21,531 nt of DNA from Opitutaceae bacterium (GCA_020847775.1 JADLBI010000145.1:1-21531), one strand, 5' to 3'. Numbered from the stretch's first letter, positions 7,185-14,109 are shown. Notes: a model not told the origin generated them from the letters alone. Program-made: numbers and translations.

Positions 7185-8024
7185 ATGAAACGTTGGTTTT
7201 GCTTGTTCATCATAATTGCCGTGCCGCTGGCGGCCCAGCCCCGCGAGGAAACGCTAGCGGAGCGCGGCCTGCGGCAGTTGGTCGAGCGCCAACGCACGTT
7301 GCTGGCGGCTGCCGCCAAGGCGGGTGATAATTTCGACGAGCCGGCTTTCACCACGCAGATGCAGCAGCTCTGCCAAGCTTACGAGTCGTTCTTGCGCGAC
7401 AATCCGGGGTTCGCGGCCGGCTACGCGGCCTACGGCTACCTGCTCGGCAAAATCGGCATGGAGCGCGAAGGCGTCGTGATGTTGCTCAAAGCGAACCAAT
7501 ACGATCCGGACATCCCGCTCGTGAAAAACCAGATCGGCAACTACCTCGCCGAACACGGCAAGCCGCTCGAAGCGGTCAACTACTACCTCGCCGCCATCAA
7601 GCTCGCGCCCAAGGAGCCGCTGTATCATTTCCAACTCGGCACGTTGCTGCACAACTCGCGGGACATCTTCATCAAGTCTGGTGAGTGGACCGCCGACGGC
7701 ATCGACAACGCGATGCATGAAGGTTTTCGCAAGGCCGCGGAGCTCGGGCCGGACCGGTTCGAATACGCCTACCGCTACGGCGAATCGTTCTACGATCTGT
7801 CCCATCCCGACTGGGATCAGGCGCTGGCGGTTTGGGCGGGACTCGAGGAGCGCGCCACGACCGAGATTGAGCGGCAGACGATGCGACTGCACGCCGCCAA
7901 CGTGTGCCTCAAGGCCGGAAAAACCGCCCACGCCGAGGCGTTGCTCGCCAGCATCTCGCTAACGGAACTTGCCGCGCAGAAAGAAAAGCTGGTTGCGCAA
8001 ATGGCCGCGGCCGCGAAAAAGTAG
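7185..8024 (+). CDS. Secreted tetratricopeptide-repeat protein
   Basis: A 279-residue protein with a clear signal peptide, MKRWFCLFIIIAVPLAAQ, likely cleaved after Ala-Gln near residue 18. The mature part is alpha-helical with TPR-like helix pairs: a first at about 70-100 (YAAYGYLLGKIGMEREGVVMLLKANQ), a second at about 105-140 (VKNQIGNYLAEHGKPLEAVNYYLAAIKLAPKEP) and further pairs to the end, where AANVCLKAGKTAHAEALLASI is typical. Such proteins usually hold complexes together in the periplasm or at the envelope; no function can be named. It is separated by six bases from the M50 protease gene and starts with the CCC-ATG context seen at several genes here. An operon with the protease and prmB is likely. 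Confidence 0.82.
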   Translation: MKRWFCLFIIIAVPLAAQPREETLAERGLRQLVERQRTLLAAAAKAGDNFDEPAFTTQMQQLCQAYESFLRDNPGFAAGYAAYGYLLGKIGMEREGVVMLLKANQYDPDIPLVKNQIGNYLAEHGKPLEAVNYYLAAIKLAPKEPLYHFQLGTLLHNSRDIFIKSGEWTADGIDNAMHEGFRKAAELGPDRFEYAYRYGESFYDLSHPDWDQALAVWAGLEERATTEIERQTMRLHAANVCLKAGKTAHAEALLASISLTELAAQKEKLVAQMAAAAKK

Positions 8025-8030
8025 CCGCCT

Positions 8031-8690
8031 ATGGATTTTGGTTTGGATCCCGAAGCCCTGCGCAAGGGGCTGATTTTCTACATCGTGCTCATCGTCAGCC
8101 TGTGCATTCACGAGTGGGCGCACGCGTGGACCGCCGACAAGCTGGGCGACGACACGCCCCGCGGCGAGGGGCGCGTGACGCTCAACCCTGTCGCGCACAT
8201 GGACCTGCTCGGCTCGGTCGTTTTCCCCCTCATGTGTATCTTCTTGTTTCCTGGCGGCATTTTGTTCGGCTGGGGCAAGCCCGTGCGGATCAATCCCACG
8301 AATTTTCCCCGGGAAAAGCGCACGCGCAGCGAGCTGCTCACGACGCTCGCCGGGCCGGGGTCAAACATCGCGCTCGCCATCCTCGCGGCGGTGGTCGGCG
8401 GCCTGCTGTTCAAGCTCGAGCCACGCACAGCCGAGCTATTCGTGCAGTTGATCGGGATCAACGTGCTGCTCGCGGTGTTTAATCTGATCCCGCTGCCGCC
8501 GCTCGACGGCGGGCAAGTGCTGCGCCACGCCATCGGCATGACGGAGGAGACGTTCTACAACATCTCGCGTTGGAGCTTTCTCATCATCATCATCGCCATT
8601 AACATTCCCGGCTTTCGCGTGCTGCTCGGCACCGTGATGGGGATCGTGAGCTGGCCGATGATGCTGCTCTACGAAAAGCTGGCGATGTGA
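8031..8690 (+). CDS. Site-2-protease-type M50 membrane metalloprotease
   Basis: A 219-residue multi-pass membrane protein. The zinc motif HEWAH (H27, E28, H31) lies in the first hydrophobic helix and the third ligand is D160 in NLIPLPPLDGGQVL (152-165), the NPxxDG-type motif of M50 proteases. Hydrophobic segments occur at about 14-33, 62-82, 106-127, 135-155 and 175-215. No PDZ or CBS domain is present, so it belongs to the short SREBP-type M50B group rather than RseP. It would cleave a substrate inside the inner membrane; the target is unknown. Spacing to the TPR gene is six bases and to prmB four bases, which implies one transcript. The TPR protein may be a partner, but this is only inferred from adjacency. 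Confidence 0.92.
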   Translation: MDFGLDPEALRKGLIFYIVLIVSLCIHEWAHAWTADKLGDDTPRGEGRVTLNPVAHMDLLGSVVFPLMCIFLFPGGILFGWGKPVRINPTNFPREKRTRSELLTTLAGPGSNIALAILAAVVGGLLFKLEPRTAELFVQLIGINVLLAVFNLIPLPPLDGGQVLRHAIGMTEETFYNISRWSFLIIIIAINIPGFRVLLGTVMGIVSWPMMLLYEKLAM

Positions 8691-8694
8691 TCCC

Positions 8695-9645
8695 ATGCCC
8701 CGCAAGTCGGCGCAATTACTGACAGGGATGGAACGGCTGACCACGCCGGGCGACTGGCTGGAATTTGCCGTCACGCTTTACGAAACGCACAAGCTCGCGC
8801 TCGGGCAGATCGCCACTGAAGCGCATGATGAGGCGCTGTATCTGATTTTGCATACACTCGGCCTGCCGATGGACAGCGATGAGCGAGTGCTCGCGAAAAA
8901 GTTGACTGCGGCGCAACGCGAGTCGCTTGCCGCGGTGTTTCACCGGCGCGTCATTGAACACACACCGGCGGCCTACATCACGCGCGAAGCATGGCTCAAC
9001 GATCTGCGATTCTACGTGGATGAGCGCGTGCTGATTCCGCGCAGTTATTTTTTGGAGATTATTCCAGAGTTGGGAATGGAGGCGGGATCAGGCGATCCCG
9101 CCCTGCATTTCGGACTGGAGCGGAAAAAAGTGCGTCGGGTCGTGGACGTGTGCACGGGCTCCGCCTGTCTCGCGATCGTGTTGGCGAAGCATTTTCCGCA
9201 AGCGCAGGTGGATGCGGTGGACCTTTCGCCGGACGCGCTGGCGGTTGCCAAGATCAACGTGCGCGAGCACGGGCTCGAATCGCGCGTCACACTGCATCGC
9301 AGCGATGTGTTCGATGCCGTGCCGCTAGTGCTTTACGATGTGATTCTCAGCAACCCGCCGTATGAGCCGAGCGCGCATTGCGATCAACTCCCGGTGGAGT
9401 TTACGCGCGAGCCACGACTCGCACTCGATGGCGGGCGCGACGGGCTTGACATCATTCGCAAATTGCTGCGCCAGGCGCGCGACCGGCTCACACCGCAAGG
9501 CATCGTCTTGATCGAAGTCGGCGGGCTCGGTCCCGCGATGGACCGCGAGTTCGCCGCGCTGAAACCGCAATGGATCGAAACGGCGGATGGCTCGAATTGC
9601 GTGTGCGTGATCGCCGCCGACCGCCTCCAAACGTGGTGCGGGTGA
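8695..9645 (+). CDS. prmB: Ribosomal protein uL3 N5-glutamine methyltransferase PrmB
   Basis: A 316-residue protein. The N-terminal helical domain is followed by FYVDERVLIPRS (106-117), the block that separates PrmB from the release-factor methyltransferase PrmC. The SAM motif is CTGSACLAIVLA (153-164) and the glutamine-binding motif is NPPY (220-223), here NPPYEPSAH. The enzyme would methylate a glutamine of uL3 during 50S assembly. Residues about 128-138 (MEAGSGDPALH) are encoded by a REP palindrome (9081-9102) inserted in frame between the VLIPRS block and motif I, in a surface loop. The start has the CCC-ATG context and no Shine-Dalgarno sequence. It is the last gene of the TPR/M50/prmB group. 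Confidence 0.88.
   Translation: MPRKSAQLLTGMERLTTPGDWLEFAVTLYETHKLALGQIATEAHDEALYLILHTLGLPMDSDERVLAKKLTAAQRESLAAVFHRRVIEHTPAAYITREAWLNDLRFYVDERVLIPRSYFLEIIPELGMEAGSGDPALHFGLERKKVRRVVDVCTGSACLAIVLAKHFPQAQVDAVDLSPDALAVAKINVREHGLESRVTLHRSDVFDAVPLVLYDVILSNPPYEPSAHCDQLPVEFTREPRLALDGGRDGLDIIRKLLRQARDRLTPQGIVLIEVGGLGPAMDREFAALKPQWIETADGSNCVCVIAADRLQTWCG
9081..9109. repeat. REP-like palindrome inside the prmB coding sequence
   Basis: Arms GGCGGGATC (9081-9089) and GATCCCGCC (9094-9102) flank AGGC. The trailing CTGCATTT matches the CTGCAATTT behind the second palindrome at 7148-7176, so this is the same repeat family. The reading frame passes through it without a stop. Confidence 0.75.
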
Positions 9646-9650
9646 TCGCA

Positions 9651-9692
9651 CCGTTTGTAACGTATTATCGGCGTATACTATGCCACAAACGG
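9651..9692. repeat. Hairpin/operator-like site between prmB and SDR genes
   Basis: Arms CCGTTTGT (9651-9658) and ACAAACGG (9685-9692) are perfect complements around 26 bases. The first 18 bases, CCGTTTGTAACGTATTAT, are identical to 21137-21154 in front of the putative regulator at the right end, and the right part TATGCCACAAAC (9680-9690) matches TATGTTACAAAC there with two differences. It lies between two convergent stop codons, so it could also act as a bidirectional transcription stop, although no T-run follows. Confidence 0.6.
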
Positions 9693-9706
9693 ATGGTGGC
9701 GGCGGC

Positions 9707-10444
9707 TCAATCGTGCACCCAGCCGCGATCAACGGTGAGGCATTGGCCGGTGATGTCGCCGCTTTCGTCGGAGGCGAAGAAGGCGTAGGCGGGCTCGATG
9801 GTTTCAGGGGTGAGTCGGCCGGGCAGGCTTTGCTTTTCCTCGAAGGTCTTGAGCACTTTTTCTTGGTCGGCGCCGAGGCGGAGTTCGCCTTCCGTGCGAA
9901 TGGCACCGAGGTGCAGGCAGTTGACGCGAATGCCGAATCTGCCGAGGTCGCGCGCGAGGCCGCGGGTGAGCCCGACCACGCCGCCCTTGGTCGCTTCGTA
10001 ATGCGCGAGCTGGGGCAACCCGGCACGGAGCGTGATGCTGCCGGTGTTGAGGATGACGCCGCGACTTTGTTGTTTCATGTGCGGGATCACCGCTTCGCAA
10101 CACCGCCAGGAGCCGTCGAGATTCACGTCGTGCACCTGCCGCCATTTTTCAAACGTGATCTCATCGGCGGGGCAGCGCGGGTAGATACCGGCGTTGTTGA
10201 TCAGCACATCGATGCGGCCGAATTTCGCGACGACAGCCGCGACGGCCGCGGTGACCTGGTCGGGCTTGGTCACATCCATCGTCACGGCGAAGGCGGGCGC
10301 GACTTTGGCGGCGAATTTATCCGGTTGCAGCAAACCGGCGGCGACGCGCGCGCCGCGCTTGAGAAAACCGTGGACGAGGCCGTGGCCGACGCCTTCATCG
10401 GCGCCGGTGATGAGGCAGACTTTGCCGGTCAGATCGATTGCCAT
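9707..10444 (-). CDS. SDR-family oxidoreductase (classical short-chain dehydrogenase)
   Basis: A 245-residue classical SDR. The dinucleotide motif is TGADEGVG (13-20), NNAG is at 83-86, and the catalytic set is S136, Y149 and K153 in NTGSITLRAG...HYEATK. The C-terminal TGQCLTVDRGWVHD is the usual end of sugar- or acid-acting members. An NAD(P)-dependent alcohol or sugar oxidation in the cytosol is expected; the substrate is open, and a role in hexuronate or polyol catabolism is only suggested by the carbohydrate genes further right. The start ATG at 10444 is preceded by CCTCCCACC. Directly upstream lies a gene remnant on the same strand and then the AT-rich island, so the original operon partner may have been lost. 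Confidence 0.88.
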   Translation of the reverse strand: MAIDLTGKVCLITGADEGVGHGLVHGFLKRGARVAAGLLQPDKFAAKVAPAFAVTMDVTKPDQVTAAVAAVVAKFGRIDVLINNAGIYPRCPADEITFEKWRQVHDVNLDGSWRCCEAVIPHMKQQSRGVILNTGSITLRAGLPQLAHYEATKGGVVGLTRGLARDLGRFGIRVNCLHLGAIRTEGELRLGADQEKVLKTFEEKQSLPGRLTPETIEPAYAFFASDESGDITGQCLTVDRGWVHD

Positions 10445-10495
10445 GGTGGGAGGGGGTTCAAAATAGAGACGCGCAGAGGGACAGGCGCGTCCACA

Positions 10496-10645
10496 TTAAT
10501 ACGAAATGGCGCAATGTGGCTTCAACACCGTATCGCTCGACGTGCCGTAGAAGCAATAATGCGCGACGCCGAGCTGGGAGAGGGTGCGGAGATTCGTGTC
10601 GTTGGGGTTTTTGGCGACGGCGGCAATCGGCAGGTTACACGGCAC
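10496..10645 (-). pseudogene. Remnant of an unrecognised protein-coding gene (C-terminal end)
   Basis: The minus strand reads VPCNLPIAAVAKNPNDTNLR and continues TLSQLGVAHYCFYGTSSDTVLK to a TAA at 10496-10498. GC-rich third positions and a plausible protein pattern (NLPIAAVAKNP, QLGVAHYCFYG) suggest it is the tail of a real gene whose 5' part was replaced by the AT-rich sequence that begins immediately upstream. The family is not recognised. It would have been transcribed into the SDR gene 51 bases downstream. A chance open frame in GC-rich DNA is the alternative. Confidence 0.4.
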
Positions 10646-10733
10646 GCTTGAAGGAATTGTAATTAATATCGCAGAAGTAATAGATGAGTTATATAAAAGG
10701 TTTTAATATGTGAAGTCAGAGTGTCGATAGGTT

Positions 10734-10762
10734 TTGACAGAGTGATTTCTATGTAGCATAAA
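10734..10762 (+). promoter_or_regulatory. Candidate sigma-70-type promoter, possibly giving a leaderless transcript
   Basis: A perfect -35 TTGACA (10734-10739) is followed after 17 bases by CATAAA (10757-10762), a four-of-six match to TATAAT. A start six to seven bases further falls at or next to the ATG at 10769, so the messenger would have almost no leader. Confidence 0.5.
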
Positions 10763-10768
10763 GCGATA

Positions 10769-11395
10769 ATGAAACGGGGAAATAATTATGCTAAGATTCT
10801 AGTAATCTTGATATTGTCCCTGCTCTCAACGGCCCGGGCAGCCGAGGTTTTAATGCATGGCACATTGCTTGAAGGTGGGAAGATTTATGTTGCATTGAGG
10901 CTTGATGATAAGACAACAACATGGTTGGAGGAAGGGGAGTCGATTGATGGCTATACAGTGGTTAAAATAAACCATGAGGCTGAGTATGTGAATCTACTAA
11001 CTCGGAGCGGGCGCGCACTGAAGGTATCGCTTAGCTATGCCAAGATCCAATCAGACCCGGGAGAGTCGGATGCTAGAGCACTTATTCCATTGGATAAACT
11101 CAACTGGACATGGATTAAGTCCGACGCAAATCCCATGCGCAAAGAACGGGAGATGCTTCCAGATTGGGCAGCCAGGAATTGGCGTGTTTTGAGCGAAGAT
11201 ACGAAGCTGGCACTGAAGAATTACTACCGAAGCCATGGTTGGGATATTGTTGTTACACCAAAAGGAAGTAATGGACTACATGTGAAAAATATACGACTTA
11301 AGGATCCCAGTGAGCCACTCATTTCACCGGAAGAATTAAGGAATAAGAAAGATAAGCGAAGAATTGTTAGTCCAATAATCAGTCCTGAACCTTAA
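10769..11395 (+). CDS. Hypothetical secreted protein of the AT-rich island
   Basis: A 208-residue protein with a signal peptide MKRGNNYAKILVILILSLLS followed by TARA-AEV as likely cleavage site. The first mature domain (about residues 30-95) has a beta-rich pattern, TTWLEEGESIDGYTVVKINH followed by EYVNLLTRSGRALKVSLSYA, reminiscent of the GspC/PilP-like periplasmic domain in which WLxxGxxIxGYxVxxI and a 'V-x-L-x-x-x-G' strand repeat. This resemblance is weak and by eye. The rest is charged and helical with a Pro- and Lys-rich tail (KDKRRIVSPIISPEP). Codon use is A/T-ending in contrast to the neighbours. The stop is eight bases before the second small gene. Function unknown. Confidence 0.7.
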   Translation: MKRGNNYAKILVILILSLLSTARAAEVLMHGTLLEGGKIYVALRLDDKTTTWLEEGESIDGYTVVKINHEAEYVNLLTRSGRALKVSLSYAKIQSDPGESDARALIPLDKLNWTWIKSDANPMRKEREMLPDWAARNWRVLSEDTKLALKNYYRSHGWDIVVTPKGSNGLHVKNIRLKDPSEPLISPEELRNKKDKRRIVSPIISPEP

Positions 11396-11403
11396 TTATA
11401 ACA

Positions 11404-11743
11404 ATGCCGTTGAAAATTAAAACTACATGTATTTTGGTTGTGTTATTCCGTGTTTGCGATAGAAGTTTTGATTGGAGATTGGAAGACTACAATCGGTGGT
11501 GGATACTATGTGGCGCATTGGTCATATGTTGAAGGTTGGTATGAAAACGGTGGATATTATTACTCTCCTTCTGATGAGCCTGGCCAAATCGATGATGAAT
11601 ACCAATTAGACTTACCTACAGCTAATCTAAGATGGGGTAGTAATGCGGCGGCCTTAAATGCGTTAAACTTAGATTATGGCTATGTGTATTGCACGGCTAG
11701 TTGCATCACTGTTCCTACATTGCTATTCGATTTATCTTGGTAG
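11404..11743 (+). pseudogene. Small secreted protein with signal peptide split by a frameshift
   Basis: ATG 11404 reads MPLKIKTTCILVVL, the first half of a signal peptide, then goes out of frame and stops near 11529. The next frame, open from TTG 11438 to 11743, reads CYSVFAIEVLIGDWKTTIGG, which has the end of a signal peptide (SVFA) and a mature domain rich in Tyr, Trp and Gly (GGGYYVAHWSYVEGWYENGG). Joining both frames with a one-base change gives MPLKIKTTCILVV-CYSVFA, a normal signal peptide. So either the gene is frameshifted, the sequence has an indel error, or the 101-residue TTG form is made without export. The mature part has two cysteines near the end (YCTASCI). The family is unknown. 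It follows the first island gene by eight bases. Confidence 0.55.
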
Positions 11744-11765
11744 ATCCTGGAAACTTCTACTAGCT

Positions 11766-11805
11766 AACCGCTCGCTACAGCCATTGAGCTGTTCGAGCGG
11801 TTTTT
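11766..11805 (+). terminator. Intrinsic terminator closing the AT-rich island
   Basis: AACCGCTCG (11766-11774) pairs perfectly with CGAGCGGTT (11794-11802), with an inner ACAGC/GCTGT stem (11777-11781 and 11788-11792) and a T-run 11801-11805. This is a textbook rho-independent terminator for the two plus-strand island genes. Confidence 0.85.
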
Positions 11806-11877
11806 GTTGCCATTGCGACCGCCTTGAGTCCAGCAAGAATGGATAGCGCTCGGCACTCGCATAAATTTTTTAACATC

Positions 11878-12660
11878 ATGCTAAACATGAAATTAAATTC
11901 CCCCCAAGTTGATTCCCTGAAAGTGCGCCGCTTCGCGACGCTGGCCGAAATGGCCGCCGCGGCGGCGGAAGACGCGGCCACTGTGCTGCGCGAGGCTGTG
12001 GCCCAACGCGGCAAGGCGCGCGCGATCATTGCCACGGGCAATTCACAGGACCTCTTCCTCGAAAAACTCACGCAGGCGCCGGATGTGCCGTGGGACAAAG
12101 TCGCGCTCTTCCACATGGACGAGTATCTCGGCATGCCGATGACGCATCCGGCGTCGTTTCGAAAATATCTCAAGGAGCGCGTGTTTGACCGCGTGCATCC
12201 GGCCGAAGCGCATTATCTCGAAGGCGATGCGATGGAGCCGCTCGACGCGATTCGCGCTTACGCCGAGGCGTTGGCGGCGGCGCCGGTTGACCTGTGCTGT
12301 CTCGGGATTGGGGAGAATGGGCATCTGGCCTTTAATGATCCGCCGATCGCCGATTTCTCTGACACCGAGGCGATCAAGATCGTGAAGCTCGACGAAGGCT
12401 GCCGCCGCCAGCAGGTGGGAGAGGGGCATTTTCCGCAGCTCGACGCCGTGCCGCAGTATGCGATCACGCTGACGATCCCGACGCTGTGCAAGGTCGGTCG
12501 CATGATCGCGGTTGTGCCGGAGCGGCGCAAGGCACGGGCCGTGAAGGATTCGCTCGAAGGCCCGATCGCGGAAAGTTGCCCCGGCAGTTTCCTGCGCAAG
12601 CAAGCGCACGCGGTGCTCTATCTCGATGGTGATTCGTCGTCGTTGCTGAAGAATAACTGA
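11878..12660 (+). CDS. NagB-family glucosamine-6-phosphate deaminase/isomerase
   Basis: A 260-residue protein from ATG 11878 (257 from 11887, 273 from 11839; no Shine-Dalgarno sequence decides). FHMDEYLG (79-85) holds the aspartate expected to be the proton-transfer base (D81) and GIGENGHLAFNDPP (143-156) is the second active-site loop. In E. coli NagB this loop reads GxGNDGHIAFNEP with D141, H143 and E148; here the corresponding residues are N147, H149 and D154, a known alternative form among NagB-like proteins whose substrate may differ. IPTLCKVGRMIAVVPERRKARAV near 215-240 is the usual phosphate-binding region. The reaction would be amino-sugar phosphate deamination to fructose 6-phosphate and ammonia. 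It stands alone after the island terminator. Confidence 0.85.
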   Translation: MLNMKLNSPQVDSLKVRRFATLAEMAAAAAEDAATVLREAVAQRGKARAIIATGNSQDLFLEKLTQAPDVPWDKVALFHMDEYLGMPMTHPASFRKYLKERVFDRVHPAEAHYLEGDAMEPLDAIRAYAEALAAAPVDLCCLGIGENGHLAFNDPPIADFSDTEAIKIVKLDEGCRRQQVGEGHFPQLDAVPQYAITLTIPTLCKVGRMIAVVPERRKARAVKDSLEGPIAESCPGSFLRKQAHAVLYLDGDSSSLLKNN

Positions 12661-12972
12661 ATCGGATGCATACTTTCTCTGTCATTCTGAGCGTTGGCGA
12701 AGAATCCAGTGAAAGATTCGCTGCGGAAGTCAGGCTGGATTCGCTGCGCGGCCAATGAACTCCCTGGTTTGTCATTCTGAACGCAGTGAAGAATCCATCG
12801 GCACAACCGCCTGCGGATATCGTGCTGGATGCTTCGCTACGCTCAGCATGACCATGGCTTGGAGTGTTCATTGGCGGGTCCCGCGCAAGCCTCGCGGCTT
12901 GCGGTCTAGTCTCAGAATGACAAAAAGTTGGTGGCTTGGGCGCGCACGGGCGGATCGCATGGCGTTTGTAAT
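12661..12972. other. Gene-free region filled by nested inverted repeats
   Basis: The 312 bases between the NagB-like gene and the esterase have no credible gene. Most of the stretch is the inverted-repeat element at 12681-12921; the remaining 50 bases before the esterase ATG presumably carry its promoter, without a recognisable consensus. Confidence 0.6.
12681..12921. repeat. Nested inverted-repeat element (GTCATTCTGA family)
   Basis: GTCATTCTGAG opens the element (12681-12691) and CTCAGAATGAC closes it (12911-12921). Inside, GTCATTCTGA recurs at 12771-12780 and its degenerate reverse TCAGCATGAC at 12843-12852; CCAATGAACTCC near 12752-12763 mirrors GGAGTGTTCATTGG near 12862-12875. Both inner pairs centre at about 12812, so the whole can fold into a long interrupted hairpin. 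The GTCATTCTGAGC...GAAGAATCC motif is a common dispersed repeat in several bacterial groups. No transposase is present. Confidence 0.8.
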
Positions 12973-14103
12973 ATGAAAACGATGATCGGCGCTTACGGAA
13001 CCTGGCTGGAGCAGCTTCTGCCCAGGGAGCCCGGTCCGTGGTCGTTGCAGAATTGTCCGACCGCCGAGTTCGATGAGCGCCGCGAAAAGGCGAAGGCGCG
13101 CACACTGGAACTGATGGCACCGCCGAGTGCGCCGACCCCACAAGCGAAATGCCTGCGGCAGTGGGAATACGACGGTCTGGCGATCGAGGAAATCGCCTGG
13201 GCGCAACCGGCGGGCGCGCCGACGCACGCGTGGGTGTTGAAGCCGGCGGGGGCGACGGGCCGCCTGCCGGGCGTGCTCGCGCTGCACGACCACGGGCGGT
13301 TTAAGTTTTTCGGCAAAGAGAAAATCGCGCAGACGGGCGACGCGGTGCATCCGCTCATCGCGCAGCATCGTGCGGATGCGTATGAGGGCTTGGCGTGGGC
13401 CAACGAACTCGCGCGCCGTGGTTACGTCGTGATGGTGCACGATGCGTTCGCGTTCGGCAGTCGGCGCGTGCGGCTGGCCGAGGTGCCGGAGGAAATCCAC
13501 TGGGGCTTGCGCGATGATGCGGATGAATCGACTGCGGGAGTCGCGGCTTATAACGATTGGGCGGCGGAGCATGAACACGTGATGGCGAAATCGCTCTTCA
13601 GCGCGGGCACGACCTGGCCGGGCGTGTTTTTCGCGGAGGATCGCGCGGCGCTGGATGTGCTTTGCGCGCGGGATGACGTGGACGCGGCACGCGTCGGGGT
13701 CGGCGGTTTGTCGGGCGGCGGGCTACGCACGAACTTTCTGGCGGGGCTCGATGCGCGCGTGAAATGCGCGGTGAGTGTCGGCCTGCTGACGACGTGGCGG
13801 GACTTTCTGCTGCACCGCAGCTTCACGCACACGTGGATGTGCTTTGTGCCGTTGCTGCCGCGCGAGTTGGATTTCCCCGAGATCCTCGGCCTGCGCGCGC
13901 CGTTGCCGACGCTGGTGCAAAACACGCGCGCGGATCCGCTGTTCACACTCGAGGGCATGGAGGCTGCGGCGGCGATTTTGCAGCGCGTTTACGCTGCGGC
14001 AGGCGCGGCGGAGCATTTCCGCGCGTCCTGGTATCCGGGGCACCACCAGTTCAACCGCGCGATGCAGACGGAGGCGTTTGCGTGGTTCGCGCGGTGGCTG
14101 TGA
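12973..14103 (+). CDS. Alpha/beta hydrolase, dienelactone-hydrolase/acetyl-xylan-esterase-like
   Basis: A 376-residue alpha/beta hydrolase without signal peptide, so probably cytosolic. The nucleophile elbow is GGLSGGG (244-250, Ser247). The likely acid is D321 in LVQNTRADPLFTLEGM and the histidine is H357 or H358 in SWYPGHHQFNRAM. The early strand LALHDHGRFKFFGKEK (103-116) corresponds to the oxyanion region, and ARRGYVVMVHDAFAFGSRR (147-165) is typical of the large bacterial hydrolases annotated as dienelactone hydrolase or abhydrolase_7, many of which remove acetyl or other ester groups from plant polysaccharide fragments. Substrate is unknown; the carbohydrate block to the right makes deacetylation plausible but unproved. 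The ATG at 12973 follows GTAAT without a Shine-Dalgarno sequence. Confidence 0.82.
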   Translation: MKTMIGAYGTWLEQLLPREPGPWSLQNCPTAEFDERREKAKARTLELMAPPSAPTPQAKCLRQWEYDGLAIEEIAWAQPAGAPTHAWVLKPAGATGRLPGVLALHDHGRFKFFGKEKIAQTGDAVHPLIAQHRADAYEGLAWANELARRGYVVMVHDAFAFGSRRVRLAEVPEEIHWGLRDDADESTAGVAAYNDWAAEHEHVMAKSLFSAGTTWPGVFFAEDRAALDVLCARDDVDAARVGVGGLSGGGLRTNFLAGLDARVKCAVSVGLLTTWRDFLLHRSFTHTWMCFVPLLPRELDFPEILGLRAPLPTLVQNTRADPLFTLEGMEAAAAILQRVYAAAGAAEHFRASWYPGHHQFNRAMQTEAFAWFARWL

Positions 14104-14109
14104 AGGGCT

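Larger units (their letters stand above)
10445..10768. other. Intergenic junction between SDR gene and AT-rich island
   Basis: These 324 bases contain a minus-strand gene remnant (10496-10645), the sharp drop in GC at about 10640-10660, and the promoter of the first island gene (10734-10762). Nothing else is recognised. Confidence 0.5.
10640..11815. other. AT-rich genomic island (about 1.2 kb)
   Basis: By eye the base composition changes abruptly near 10640 and returns to GC-rich after the terminator at 11766-11805 and the nagB-family start. Codon use inside is A/T-ending, unlike every flanking gene. It carries two small secreted proteins and no transposase, integrase or terminal repeats that I could find. 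It cuts into the coding remnant at its left edge. Recent horizontal acquisition is inferred. Confidence 0.65.

Noticed and set aside
10496..10645. Remnant as the end of mannonate dehydratase
   Set aside because: I could not match the residues to a known UxuA C-terminus, so no family is assigned.
12661..12972. Repeats considered as a CRISPR array
   Set aside because: Repeats are degenerate, alternate in orientation and have irregular spacing; no cas gene is present.
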